Below, piece by piece: positions 32,822 through 44,350 of a DNA stretch of 64,000 bases. Numbering within the stretch: position 1 is the first letter of the stretch; each line of letters starts with the position of its first letter. Origin of the DNA: Favolaschia claudopus (taxonomy: Eukaryota > Basidiomycota > Agaricomycetes > Agaricales > Mycenaceae); contig JAWWNJ010000026.1 of NCBI GenBank assembly GCA_037176885.1, forward strand, positions 806,001 through 870,000, read 5' to 3'. The notes under the pieces are model-generated. The model saw nothing but the letters and a program-made list of their open reading frames with translations. It had not been told where the DNA came from and searched no databases. The position numbers and the translations under genes are program-made.

Positions 32822-34059
32822 ATGCTATATGGAGCTTTGACTATGTTCTGTCATCTCTTCTTCATCGCTTTCTACACCTTGGCGAGTGCAAGAGTCTCCC
32901 TTGCAGTTCTATTCAACCGCACAATCGATGACTTCAATGGCGACGAGTCAACAGGACAGCTGCCAGTTTACAGCCCGACGGATGTGTGGGCGGTCGTACT
33001 GGTAAAGTTTAAACACATCTCTCTGAACGGCCTGCTCAGCACATACTTGTAGAACGGTAATTGCACTGAGTGTACGCTCCAACCCGATCCCAGTCTAACA
33101 CACGATCGGACATGGCACGACACCACCATCGGAGATTCCACTAGCCAAGGAATGCACACCGTCACTTTAGAGTTCACAGGTGGGCTTCTCAATCCCCTTG
33201 AACGAGCGTCTCTTTGATATTGAATCCAGGCAGTGCGATCTATTTTTTCGGCATTGCTCCAAACAACGGCGGCGGCAATTTTGGGGTCAGAGTGCAATTC
33301 AGCCTAGACGGAGCGGCTGTTGGCACATACGTTCACACTCCGAATGCCAGCACCAACGAGATGGAATATTCTGTTCCGATGTTTAAAAAGGAAAGCCTCA
33401 GCAATAAAGCACACACCTTGGTCGCAGGCATAAAGGGTGTGTTCGATGAATCCAATATGCCCAATGCGCTGTTATTTGACTATGCAATTTATACGTGAGT
33501 GGGCGACGTAGCCGTCGTTTGAAAGTGATATTGAAACTCACGCATGTAAAGAATTGACAACCAAGGGCAAATTCCGACTGGCACCTCGTCCTCCATCAGC
33601 AGTGATATGGTTGGAACGATCAGTGCTCCCGCGGTGACTGTTCAGATTACCACCACATCTTCTGCAAATAGCGCGTCCACATCTTCACAATTCCCGGTTG
33701 CCATTGTGGTCGGGAGTGTCTGTGGTATCGCGATTTTTGGGTTGATTGTGTGTGCTCTTCTATGGTTCAGCCTAAAGCGTCGACTCGGAAGACGCAAAAC
33801 CTTGCCGCCACAAATCAATATAGATGCTTTCCCTGTCGCTCCTCCCACGAGCGCTCAGTTGCGACTTGGTGTTACATCCGGCTCAGCGTGGGTGCCTGTG
33901 GGGACGACAGGGCAGGAAGCGTCCAGTTTAACTATGCCGCTGATTCCACCACAACCGTCGAATTCGAGGACAAAGATTCAGTCGCAACGGCCCTCACCAT
34001 CCACTGTGTTGGATGCGCCCAGATCCCTGTTACCGGAGTTGCCTGCATACACACCTTGA
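32822..34059 (+). CDS. Single-pass membrane protein with jelly-roll-like ectodomain, copy 1
   Basis: Exons 32822-33001, 33053-33179, 33230-33494 and 33552-34059 give 1080 nt and 359 aa, all phases closing. The protein has a hydrophobic signal segment (MFCHLFFIAFYTLASA), then an ectodomain with FNRTIDDFNGDESTGQLPVY, NCTECTLQPDPSLTHDRTWH, FTGSAIYFFGIAP, VQFSLDGAAVGTYVH and ALLFDYAIYT. A Ser/Thr-rich stalk, one TM helix (FPVAIVVGSVCGIAIFGLIV) and a cytosolic tail starting KRRLGRR follow. The ectodomain pattern is that of galactose-binding-like jelly rolls common in mushroom membrane proteins. The tail ends LPELPAYTP, containing an LPxY motif as used by Rsp5-type ubiquitin ligases. It has two paralogues at 36949-38251 and 39744-41201. 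A role as a surface sensor is inference. Confidence 0.85.
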
Positions 34060-34419
34060 GCCCCGGATGCGGTTGCCAACTCTCTGGTCATTTCAAACTC
34101 TGCCAGTGTTGGGACTACTTGGGAGGCAGATTTTTGGCGTGGTCCGTATTCGGAACCATCATACTCACGAGAATTTTACGTGGACAATATTCAGAGATAT
34201 CATTTATGGCATGATGATGATTCATGGAGGTCGCGTCTTGCGTCCCACCTGAGTTTTTCCCCCTACAGAAGAACATACTTAGTCACAGTAAAACTATAAC
34301 ATACCCTCTTCAAATTTCAAGACCTTTCCGCATATCTCACTGACAGTTGGATATAGCCTAAGTGCATCTGGCTTGAAAAGATTTGGTTATATATCACCAC
34401 ACACACGTTGCTAGTGAAG

Positions 34420-34745
34420 TCAATCGGGGTGTCTTTATCACTATTCGACTATGCGATCTATACGTGAGTACCCTTCTCGACACGGAGCTTGAATTTCGCC
34501 AGAGCTACATACTTTTTTTCGAGAATTTAGGTTCGACGACAACAGCTCGCTCCCCGACAACCCACACACGCCTAGTCTCTCGTAGACAGACGCTCTATAT
34601 AAATTGTCTCGTACCTCACCATACACCACACGCCCATTCTTCCGTCGCGACTGTCATTGGTAGCGTACTTATGCGGAGGTGTAGCGTTCTTATTCCTTGC
34701 TTCTGTGTTCGCCGTATGATTCCGGCGGAGAAAAAGTCGCGTTAG
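34420..34745 (+). pseudogene. Relic of the membrane-protein family
   Basis: LFDYAIYT, followed by a normal donor and acceptor and then FDDNSSLPDNP, repeats the stalk junction of the intact paralogues. Next comes SSVATVIGSV, equivalent to the TM start, but in a broken frame with no ectodomain upstream. It is a truncated and shifted copy 3' of copy 1. Confidence 0.75.
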
Positions 34746-35350
34746 AGATTCTAGAGTAAACGCTTTTTACATGTTGTATCCAACCGCGGAGGCTTTGAAT
34801 TCGAAGCACAGTGGCGTTTCAAATTGAATCCGTTTGAATATTGAAGACGGTTGCTGAAGCATGCAGAGCCGGAGCGGTTCAGAATTATGGATAAGAAGCA
34901 GCGTTCCTGGATTCCCTCTGGTCGCAGTTTCTCATTTTCAACTTCTTTCGGATGATGAGTCGAGTCAAAGAGGGAGACGCATCAACTTGATCCTTTACGG
35001 CACATCACAGTTGGAGAGATCCGATTGGTGGCATTAGGTGGCTATGATTCTGCTGTAATTGCCCAATTCGGACACACCGAGATTTTCTTTTCTTTTTGGC
35101 TTGAAGCTGAAGAGCAGCGTAGACGGGTAGATAAGTAATAACCACAGTGAACATTACGAGGGAGTTTAGTAGTACAGCGGGAGACAATCCAGAAGTCAGG
35201 ACACCCATCTACATACAAATACGACCTACATACAACGCCGATCCCTGGCGGTCTTCGATGCCCATGTTACCCAGGAGCGAGAGAAAGACATCCTACCAGA
35301 GCTAACTTATCGCGAGCCGTTGTCCGGCACACGGAATCACGATAAACTTC
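34746..35350. other. Intergenic; possible small membrane ORF
   Basis: A minus-strand frame at 35005-35208 encodes one hydrophobic helix (LVMFTVVITYLPVYAALQL) followed by KKKRKS. I found no supporting exon structure, so it is not called as a gene. Confidence 0.3.
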
Positions 35351-35791
35351 TTACGAGAACGAGCCGTGGATAAGAGCATCCCAGGCACTGTTCTTGCTCT
35401 TGAGTGAGTCGATGATCTTATTGCGTGGAATTGGCCCTGCAATCGAAGCCATGGGGGAGGGTTCAGAGTGAGCGTCCTGGGATGCCAAGAGCAAGAGCGG
35501 TCAGCGGGTAAAAATGTGAGGGTGCTGACAGCTGACCTGAATGGGGTCTTCGACGTCCGACACCGATGCAGACTCGGCGAGCGGCGAAGGCGCGTGGGTA
35601 TGTGGGTGAAGAGGCGAGTGTGGATGCGAGTGTGAATGAGGGACGGGCGTGGAATGTGGGGGAGGAGGAGGCGGTGGTGGCGAATGTGCGTGAGGATGCG
35701 GGAATGATGGGTGCTCGTGCGCTGGACTGGCTGTACCAGACGATGAACGAGAGGATTCAACGGTAGACAGAGAGGACGAGCGGCCCGTCAT
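35351..35791 (-). CDS. Small conserved fungal protein, Pro/His-rich, C-terminal IPRNKIIDSLKSKNSAWDAL
   Basis: Exons 35537-35791 and 35351-35476 give 381 nt, 126 aa, with a phase-0 intron. Exon 1 is Ser-rich then almost entirely Pro/His (run of eight Pro, then PHSHSHPHSPLHPHTHAP) and likely disordered. Exon 2 ends IPRNKIIDSLKSKNSAWDAL and IHGSFS, a compact, well-ordered tail of the kind kept in small fungal proteins. The in-frame splice to this tail is the main support. I believe the tail recurs in other basidiomycetes but cannot name a function. Confidence 0.7.
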
Positions 35792-36790
35792 TGTGGGTCG
35801 TTTCTGAAACGTAGATTAGTCCAATGCACGAAAACTTCGTCGTAAAATGAGGAAAAATTGCCAGATCCGCTCCTTAGCTTACTGGCCGCGAATACGGTGG
35901 TACTCGGACCAGAGCAGGCCAGAAAATACGCGAGACACGATTTTTTTCGCGAAGTTTTCTGTTCTGATCCTCAAAGACGCCAGCTACGCCGACTCCACCC
36001 AACGCGTCGAATTCAGACTCACCGGTGCAAGTATCGACCCAAGGGCTTGCATCAAGGCATCTCTGTGAAGGGCATTCGCGTTCTTCCCGTGCAGATCGTG
36101 GTGGTGGTCCTGGGGCGGTGGTTGGACTTGTGTCGGCTACGAGTCATTGGTGAACCATGCGCTCCACAACGTCGCCGACGATGAGCTCACCATGAGAGTG
36201 AAAGAAAGGCTCGACGCAATATGCGGAGCGGTAATAGATAGTTGAGGAGACGGGGTAACCTCTGGGGAGGTATGGGCGATGCCAGCGACCCTTGTGGGTG
36301 GTTGAGGAAGAAAGGATTAGGGAAAATCCGGATGCGGCGGTTTGATGGCCAGTTACCCCACACAATTTCCCCACGCTGATTTGCCGACCCCGGACCGGGT
36401 GAGCTTTCGTTCGGCTAGATAGCCGCAAATCGCTTGGACACTGCTTGGACTACGAGATGATGGAGTGATTTTTTCTGCAAATATTCTGCCGTGCTTACTG
36501 CATCTGTCTGTGTTCGACTTGCATTTGTGGGTTTCTGAACCAAGACCGCGCGCGGCGCAAAGTCTCGAAGGGAGCAAAAAATTTCGCAAGTATGTTCAAC
36601 TGCTGAACTGAGATTGCTTGCGAGGCTCCTCCGTAGATCCAAGTTCATTTGGAAAGCTCCAACTTCGGAGCATTCAATGCCAGCTAATCTTTCTGAATGC
36701 GCTATTACAGGCAATTCTTGACCCCATGGTTTCCTCTTGCCGGGTCATGTCGGCGGTGACCAGTCAGACGGGGATCCGATGTCCTTCCGG
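35792..36790. other. Intergenic with possible relic of the membrane-protein ectodomain
   Basis: Around 35975-36035 the plus strand reads DSTQRVEFRLTGAS, resembling the ectodomain strand SVTLRFTGAS of the paralogues, with nothing recognisable around it. No other gene is seen up to 36790. Confidence 0.35.
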
Positions 36791-36948
36791 ACCAGTGAGG
36801 ATTTTACCACAATTTCGAGCACGAAAATAGCATTGATATGATAGGAATACTGATGAAACAAAAACTATGGTTTCTGTCGAAGCTTCAAGGCGATGGTCCA
36901 GGGAAACGAGGTATACAAACGAGCTTCAAGTACTAGTTATTACTCCAT

Positions 36949-38251
36949 CTAGAGTTGAGATCTTTCTCCCAGTCGCCAAGCAGGGGAGCCGGCGGGATTG
37001 TCAGCTGGATCCGTGGGCGAATAAGGCGGCAAGGCTGTCCGCAGGGTCAACGACCGAACAGGGGTGGATGAAGGCGGCGGTCGTGGTGGAATTGGCCCAC
37101 TTGAACTTGGAGGCCACGAACTCGGGCCCGGGGCTTTAGCAGCAGAGGGATAAAACGACTCGGAGGTGGAAATTTCCCTCTTCTCTAGTCCCATATCCGT
37201 ATACGGTGATACCCCCAGCATGTCGTCAATTTGCGACGGAATAGTACTCACTGTCGCCGCATCGATAGACTCTGCGCGCGGGACAGCTCCGTATCTTCTT
37301 CTCCTGAACAACATAAGAGCGCAAACGAGTAACGCAACGATCAAAACACCACAGAAGCTCGCCATCACCGTGGCGGCGACAGGAAAATGCGATTTTGATG
37401 ATGCGATGTGGCTGGCAGGAGAGGTTGCAACAGTCATGATGCTGACTGTTCCTCCCATATCACTAGTAGTCGTTGATGAAGCGCTCATGGTCTGCGAGGA
37501 AGTGTTCGCGCTTGAGGTTGGATTTCCCCCGTCATCAAACCTAAAGCGTTCCGGTAAGATACCCAATCCAAGTGAAACTTGATGAGGAGTGAAATTTCAC
37601 GACTCACGTATACACTGCGTAGTCAAATAGCAGGAGAGACTGAGCCTGCGCCTTGGCGACCAGCGTGTGCGGAATATTCGCGAGACCTTCCAGCGAAAGC
37701 ATTGGGACGGAATACAGTATTTCGCTGGAAGTGTCGGGCTTGTGGGAATAAGGTGCTGCCGATGTGCCATCCAAGCTGAAAGTCGTGTTGACGTAGGTCT
37801 GTGAATTCAAGACAGTGTTGGGGACGATGCCGAAGAAGTAGACCGCCGTGCCTAACGAGGAGAAGAAAATTGAGGCACCTGACTCGGAAACCTCGTTGTA
37901 CGGATAGACGCACCCGTGAACTGCAAGGTTACGCTGTATACAACTGTATCATCTTTGGCAGTGGTATCATGCCATGTATGGTCAAATGTTTCGCTGGCCG
38001 AGAGTTTGACGAAGCAAGAGCTGCAGTTACTGTTCTATTCGCAAATGCTCAGCCGTTGCATAATAACAACTCAGTGGAATCAAGCTTACCACCACGGCAT
38101 TCCACGAATTTGGTGGGACATATACTGGGAGCTGGCCGGTTACTGTGTCGCCGTTGAAGTCGTCGATGGTGCGATTCGAGAGAGTGGAAAGGCATGTGGG
38201 GACTTGCAGCAAGGTGTAGAGTGTGATGATGAGGGAGGGATGCATGATCAT
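36949..38251 (-). CDS. Single-pass membrane protein with jelly-roll-like ectodomain, copy 2
   Basis: The start at 38251 (MIMHPSLIITLYTLLQV, signal segment) leads to LSNRTIDDFNGDTVTGQLPV, NSNCSSCFVKLSASETFDHT, VVYSVTLQFTG, GTAVYFFGIVPN, TTFSLDGTSAAPYSHKP and LLLFDYAVYT. The stalk opens RFDDGGNP and is Ser/Thr-rich. The TM helix (ATVMASFCGVLIVALLVCAL) is followed by RRRRYG. The cytosolic tail is Pro/Ser-rich and includes TALPPYSPTD (an LPxY/PPxY-type motif). The stop is at the low-coordinate end. Intron positions match copy 1. It lies head-to-head with the decayed Gly-rich gene at 38778. Confidence 0.83.
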
Positions 38252-38777
38252 CCTTGAACAGACGCGCTGTGAGGTTCCTTTATATTCAGCACCATAATAG
38301 CACCAGCGCTAATTACGCTGGTGAACCGAGTCAAAGAAGGATTCCGATTTCTCAGTCAATAGGTGACAACGACACAGACTGATTGGCTTTCAAGCTTTTG
38401 TCGACATTTTTTGAGCACTCCCGCCACTTGGAACCCAGTTCCTCGCCGTGTGTCGACGCTTGGAGAATGGTTTGGGAGAGATAAGAACATTGGATGTTGC
38501 CATGGTTCCCCGGAGAATTAATTGACCTGGCGGAGAGTTAGCCGCCCTCAACAGTTTATTTTATCGAGCGCTTCCCAAACAATTTCAGAACAGCAGTCAA
38601 TAGACGAAGACCATAAATCGATCATAGACGGAGACAAGACGAGATCCTTAGAAAGGTGAGATGCACGGATGTCTGAGCGAAATGGCCTGGTCTTGCCCTC
38701 AACAACCAAGATTCTTCTCCCCCACTGCTTCCTACCATGTCTAGCTTTCGCTGGGTGCAGGTATTTGGACGGAAAAT
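38252..38777. promoter_or_regulatory. Head-to-head promoter region, unit 1
   Basis: 526 bp between the divergent starts, closely similar to 41202-41715. AT/TATA-like TTTATATTCAGCAC lies about 30 bp upstream of the membrane-protein start. Confidence 0.55.
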
Positions 38778-39090
38778 ATGTCGATTGCCGTAGCTGTCGT
38801 CCTTGGTCAAGAAACGACCACGCACGAACAGGAAATACTCACAAGGCAAACAGACCGTGTATGAAACCTTGCAAGCCTATCCCTTCCGCTCGCTAAGTAA
38901 ACGACCGATTATTCTTCATCGGTACGGGTTCCGTTGCGACATACATCAAGCAGACCAGTGCGGAGCTCGAGGTACTAGTGGACGCATCGGTAGCCAATGG
39001 TGAAGGAGCTGGTTGAAGGGTGGAATTGGGAAAGGCCCCGTCGTCAATTTTCAGAGGCCACAATTAAAGCAGAGTTTTGGGGATAGACAG
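38778..39090 (+). pseudogene. Small Gly-rich gene, decayed duplicate
   Basis: Exon 1 equivalent reads MSIAVAVVLGQETTTHEQE and ILTRQTDR. The Gly module begins GTSGRIGSQW and then hits TGA, because most of the first module present at 41930-42020 is deleted. The last module survives as LKGGIGKGPVVNFQRPQ. Intact partner: 41716-42180. Confidence 0.8.
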
Positions 39091-39743
39091 CATAATTGGC
39101 CTTGAAATGGATAAGCGGAAGAGAGTTCCTCCTGAGTACTGTCTTCCAAATTGGATGCGTCTTTTCAGAATTTGTACGTTGTGTGTCGCGGTTGGGGCAT
39201 TTTGTGGATTTTTGAGCGACTAAGAAAAATCCTGAAAACCTCAGCTTCCAGCATCGTCAGAAACAGTTCGCCTGGCGTATGCTTGAATAGTACATTGAAG
39301 CCAAACCCGACCCGGACTACGCATACGTATTACGGATTGTGGATTGCTGCTGAGAGGGAGTAAGTAGGCTGACGTAAGTTCCGGGCCGTGTTAGTCCGGC
39401 AGCACATCAGGAGGCTGCGGTGTGGCTTTCTTGGTTTCTCCCCTTTTCTCCACCTTCATCTGTTATCCCCGGGCCCGGATTATACCACCAGGACAGTCGT
39501 ATTTCCTATAATTCGTACGCAGCATGCCGACCAACGATCGCCGAATGAAGCACTTTAGTAGCACTTTCGTCAATGTTCAAGTTGCTCGACTTCCAGAGAA
39601 TTTCACCACAATCTCAGGCTCGAAAATAGCATTGATAGGGTAATCTGTATAGTACTGTAACAATGAGTATGGTTTCTGTCAAGGCCTTGAATCAATCGTC
39701 CACGGGAGCGAGGTATACGACGGAGCTTGAAGCTTCCAATCAT

Positions 39744-41201
39744 TTATGCTCCATCTAAAGTTCGAGATTTTTCCCCCAGCAGCGCAGCAGTGGAGCGGCT
39801 AGGATTGTCAGCTGGGTCCCTGGCCGAATAAGGCGGCAAGGCTGTCCTGAAGGTCAACGATCGAACAGGAGTAGATGGAAGCGCTCGTGGTGGAATTGGC
39901 CCGCTTGGACTCGGAGGCCCCGAACTCGAGCCCGGGGCTTCGGTAGCGGTAGCGGAGGGGTATAACGACTCAGAGGGGGAAAATTCCTTCATCTCTGGCC
40001 GCATGCTCGTATACGGTGATACTCCCTGCGTATCGTCAAGATGCGACGGAGTGGCACCTACTGTCGCCGCATTAAAGGCCTCTACGCGCGGGACAGCTCT
40101 GTATCTTCTCCGCCTGAACCACAGAAGAACACAGACGAGTAACGCAACGATCACAACACCGCAGACGCTCCCCACTACCGTGGCGACAGGAAAATGCGAT
40201 TTTGATGACACGACCTGGCTGGCAACATCCGCACTTTGAATCGACTGGTCTTGACCGGCAGTAGAGATGGTGACAGTCATAATACTGACTGTTCCCCCCG
40301 TATCGCCGCTCGACGTTGATAAAGCGCTCAGGGTCTGTGATCCCGGGCTCGTGCTTGAACTGGAACCAGGACTTGTGAGCAAAGTTTTGCTTGGTGTAGT
40401 ATTCGAGGTAGATGGGGGAGGTGCAGCTTGCGATTTTGGCGAATTCGTTCCTGGATTATTGGTGCTTGAGGCTGGATTTTTCCCGTCATCAAATCTGAAG
40501 AGTTCCGGTCAAGAAACCCATCCAGGTGAAACCTGATAAGGATTTAAATATAACGACTCACGTATACACTGCGTAGTCGAATAACAGGAGAGACGGAACC
40601 TGCGCCTGAGCGACCAGCGTGTGCGGAATATTCGCGAGCCCTTCCAACGAAAGCATTGGGACGGAGTACAGTATTTCATCGGAAAAGTCGGGATTATGGG
40701 TATAACTGCCAGCCAGTGTGCCATCCAAGCTGAAAGCCGTGTTGATAACGGTTCCTGTACCTGGGACGGTGTTGGGCACGATGCCGAAGAAGTATACCGC
40801 CGTGCCTAGCAAGGGGAAGAGAACTGAGGCGCCTAACTCGTCCTCTCGTTGGGCCGATAGACGCACCTGTGAACCGCAAGGTTACACTGTATACAATCGT
40901 ATTATCTCTAGCAGTGGTATCATGCCAGGTACGGTCGAAGGTTTCGCTGGCCACCGGTTTGACGAAACAAGAGCTGCAATTGCTGTCCTATTCGCATTTG
41001 CTCAGCCGTTGCATAAGGATAACTTGATAGAGTTCCCACCACCACGATATTCCACAGATCTGGTGGGGCAAATATTGGGATTTGGCCGGTTACTGTGTCG
41101 CCGTTAAAATCGTCGATGCTGCGATTCAAGAGGGTGGAAAGGCATCTGGGAACTTGCAGCAAGGCGTAGAGTGCGATGATGAGGGCGGGATGGATGATCA
41201 T
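39744..41201 (-). CDS. Single-pass membrane protein with jelly-roll-like ectodomain, copy 3
   Basis: Close paralogue of copy 2. Signal segment MIIHPALIIALYALLQV, then LLNRSIDDFNGDTVTGQIPI, CSSCFVKPVASETFDRTWHD, TIVYSVTLRFTG, GTAVYFFGIVPN, TAFSLDGTLAGSYTHNPDF and LLLFDYAVYT. The Ser/Thr/Pro-rich stalk is longer than in copy 2. The TM helix (ATVVGSVCGVVIVALLVCVL) is followed by RRRRYR. The tail carries TALPPYSARD, keeping the LPxY motif. It is head-to-head with the Gly-rich gene at 41716. The conserved ectodomain and tail motif suggest a receptor-like surface protein; ligand unknown. Confidence 0.83.
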
Positions 41202-41715
41202 CCTTGGACAGATCCGCTCTGAGCTTCCTTTATATTCAGCACAATAATAGTACCAGCGCTAATCACGCTGGTCAACCGAGTCAATGAAGGATTCCGATTA
41301 TTCAGTCAATTGATAACAACGACACAGACCGATTGGCTTCCAAGCTTTTGTCGACATCTTGTGAGCACTCCAGCCACTTCGAAATTGTGATCAGTTCTTC
41401 ACAGCGCGTCGAGAGAAACAAAAATATTGGATGTCGTCATGGTTTCCCGGAGTAATTGGCATAGCGGAGAGTTGGCCGGCCTCACCACTGTCCAGTGCTT
41501 CCCAAACATGGCAATTTCAGAACAGCAGTCAATAGACGAAGACCATAGATCGATCGTAGACGTAGACGAGACGATATCCTCAAAAACGTAAGATGCACGG
41601 ATGTCTGAACAAAAGACCACGCCGTTCTTGCTCTCCATAACAAAAATCCTTCTCCCTCGCTGCTTCCTACCATGTCCAGCCTTCGCCGCTCGGTGCATAA
41701 ATTTGCACGGAAAAT
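41202..41715. promoter_or_regulatory. Head-to-head promoter region, unit 2
   Basis: 514 bp between divergent starts; homologous to 38252-38777, including TTTATATTCAGCACAATAA near 41230. Confidence 0.55.
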
Positions 41716-42180
41716 ATGCCGAATGCCGTGGTTATCGTCCTTGGTCAAGAGGCGACCGCGCAACAACAGGAAAGACTCACTAGGCAAAGAGACCGTGCAT
41801 GAAACCCCGCACACCCATCCCTTCCGTTCGCCGGTAGTCTTAAGTAAGCCGCGGATTATTCTTCATCGGTATGAATTCCGTTGCGACATACACCAAGCAG
41901 GCCAGTGCGGAGTTCCAGGTACCGATGGACGCATCGGAAGCCAAGGCGGCTCTGGCGCAGGACCTCAAGTCCGCATAGATCCCCAAAGCAATGACCACAG
42001 TCAGATCGGGAGTATTTCTGGTGAGCCTTCTTTCTGTCGGCATTTGTTTCTCTGATGACCACAGGTGGCACTGGGGGGCAAGGCGGCCGAGGGACTGAAG
42101 TAGGTGGTAAGGGCGGAACTGGGAAAGGCCCAGTGGTCAGTGTTCGCCAGTGCCAAGTCGGAGCGCCGGAGCCACGATAG
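41716..42180 (+). CDS. Small Gly-rich repeat protein
   Basis: Exon 1 starts at 41716: MPNAVVIVLGQEATAQQQER and LTRQRDR, a hydrophobic-then-charged N-terminus without the helical domain. Splicing (donor near 41797; acceptor near 41926, or slightly upstream) enters the first Gly module (GTDGRIGSQGGSGAGPQ), which ends at 42020 with SISG. The last exon 42065-42180 encodes GGTGGQGGRGTEVGGKGG, GTGKGPVVSVRQ and a stop at 42178-42180, phase 1 at the junction as in the minus-strand copies. It is divergently transcribed from the membrane-protein gene and partner to the decayed copy at 38778. A minus-strand frame overlapping 42170-42380 also looks protein-like (QVDSNANGPMEVQINYAVY); I could not build a gene from it. 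Confidence 0.75.
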
Positions 42181-42640
42181 ACAGCATAATTGATTTGGAC
42201 TTCCATCGGACCATTCGCGTTCGAGTCGACTTGGAGGCTCGAGATAGGTAACTCAGCAGTAACAAATCCTTTCTGAGTACTGTACCGCCTACCAATTTGA
42301 ACGCATGTTTCCGGAATGCCAGTGTTCTGTATTGTGTCCGCGTTTCCGATTTGAGTGACCAGGATACAGTGCACCACTTCAAGTTGCTCTTTGTGCCGAC
42401 TTCAAGGAGACTCGGAGGGAGTAAGTGAGCTGACGTAACAATGTTGAGTCATTGGCGTGTTTGGGACCGGACCGGCCGTGTTTATCCAGCAACTTTGAAC
42501 GTTTCCAGATCCTTCGTCCTCCTTCGTCTGCTTGGAGCACTTACCTCGCACAGCTCCGAATTGTACCGCCAAGAGGATTGTATTTCTATCAGCTCGTGCG
42601 TCCGTGCCTCCCTTAGACGATCGCCGATTCTGTTCGACCA

Positions 42641-44350
42641 CTGTCGAAATCGAAATTTTCGAGACAGTGAAAAAAACCGAAGCGGTTTAACGGAACACAA
42701 AAACTAGGGCTTTGTCCACTCCTTGTCGACTGTCCTTCGTACTCTATTCCCAAGCTGCCCGGCTCGTTGACTTCCTTTTTATTCGAACGGCCGCGGGAGA
42801 AGATTTTCAGATGTCGTGTTATCTGAGTACATAGCCGATGAAGCTCAGACTCTTATTAGATTAGCGCCGGTTTCTTCGCGCACCGTTACAGACCGTTATT
42901 CTTCCTCCTCCTCCTCAATGTAAGCGCCTCTGTGTCAAATGTGTGTATCACGCAACATCGCTCTCGGGTAATTCAGCCTGGATGACGCTGTCATGATCAG
43001 ATTCATGTATTTTTCCATTCTGCCCTTCCAGGTAAGCTTTCTCCAAGCGTGTCAAGATTCACTATGTTGCAGCTGTCACCGGTGGATAAGAGTCGGGTCC
43101 TCGCGACAGACCCTCGGAAAACCGCTGCCATTGAGTGCTCGCTGTTACAAGAGCCTCCTGACGAACCTGAGATAGCACGCTTACTGTATAGCGCCACTGC
43201 CGCTCATCTCATAAATGCCTGGAACTAACTCTCTCTTTGTGCCCATCGCTGGTATGTATGTGTGTCTGTACTTTTTCATCATGAAGGCTAACCCCGGTGC
43301 CAGGTCTGTGCATTGCAGACACTCTAAGTACACTGTCATTCGTCGCACTAAAATCGCCGAATTCCTGCAAAAGAATGCAAAACCTATTGATATCGTTTTT
43401 TTCTGAACCATTTCAAAGCTGGCCTTGCCAGGAAAATGTCGAACCTCGAAGCTCGACGCGTGGTGGCGTCGTTGGATGTTGCATCCGAATTCAGTCAGAG
43501 TTTCATCGTATCTGGCTCTCCCAAATCAAGTGTCGAGTGGCCCAGCGGCTCATCATGCTTTACTATCTTGACTCTCAAGGGTGTCGCGATCGTGTATGGT
43601 TGTCACCGGCTGATCGAGATTCCAGACGACGTCGTATGGTGAGTTCCTAGATTTTTCTGCGCCGGATAACGGATGTATTTGCAGGAGTCTGTAACAGCTC
43701 GGAAGTGCACAAAGGAGAAAACCCAACCTGCCCGTTTCGCGAAGTGTTTGACCGAACATGGAAATTGATATCAGGCAAGCAACCCTGATTTTACAGTGCG
43801 TGTGTGAAAAATGAATGAAACCTTGCTCATTTGCCATGTGTCTATTGAGTTGGCATTTTCGTTAATGACGTAGCCCAGCTGTTCGCTTTGGGACCTCGCG
43901 AGCAATCCTTCCTTCCTTCGGCTCTTGGAGATATCACCACTCAGAGACCACAGCTCCTCTTCTGAATCTGGATGTCGGCAGAGCACCTTTCATGCGCGGA
44001 ATCAACTGGTACAAAACCGTGATCTCCTTGGTTTGCATCCCAAAATTTACCGGCTCTACTTGCTTCACAAAATGCCCAGCTTCCTGCGATATTGGAAAAA
44101 CGTCATGCGAAGAGCTTTTCGGCGGCGCCGTTTACCCTCCGCTTCTCGTGCCCAACCATCCCGTTCATCGTTTGACGACGCCGACTCTCACGAAAATTCT
44201 CAAGCTGCCTCCCGGAATTCAGCGCTTGAGCCCCCCTCGTACGCAGCAGCGAGTACGCTTTCTCGTTCAGTGGGACACATAATTCCATCACTGATTCTCT
44301 TTTAGCTTGCCCGAACGGATTTGAGGTGAGACGACACATAGCTTGATTTT
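42641..44350. other. Accessory region; exons of an unresolved gene possible
   Basis: A plus frame at 43436-43642 (SEFSQSFIVSGSPKSSVEW ... VAIVYGCHRLIEIPDD) ends at a possible donor, and a plus frame from 44075 (MPSFLRYWKNVMRRAFRRRR, LEPPSYAAA) resembles the basic N-terminal exons of adaptor-like proteins. It could even be an upstream exon of the Gly-rich gene at 44351. I could not connect them into one model. Confidence 0.3.

Larger units (their letters stand above)
36800..39530. repeat. Tandem segmental duplication, unit 1
   Basis: Aligns along its whole length to 39590-42640. It contains a membrane-protein gene (minus), an intergenic spacer and a Gly-rich gene (plus). Shared non-coding landmarks include CGAAAATAGCATTGATA (36822 and 39622) and CCGAGTCAA-GAAGGATTCCG (38328 and 41276). 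Confidence 0.9.
39590..42640. repeat. Tandem segmental duplication, unit 2
   Basis: Second copy of the 3 kb unit starting at 36800, same gene order and orientation, with substitutions and small indels. Confidence 0.9.

Noticed and set aside
42137..42430. Minus-strand frame with QVDSNANGPMEVQINYAVY as a gene
   Set aside because: Protein-like but overlaps the 3' end of the small Gly-rich gene. The corresponding region in unit 1 (39100-39400) is not open, and no start or splice structure could be built.
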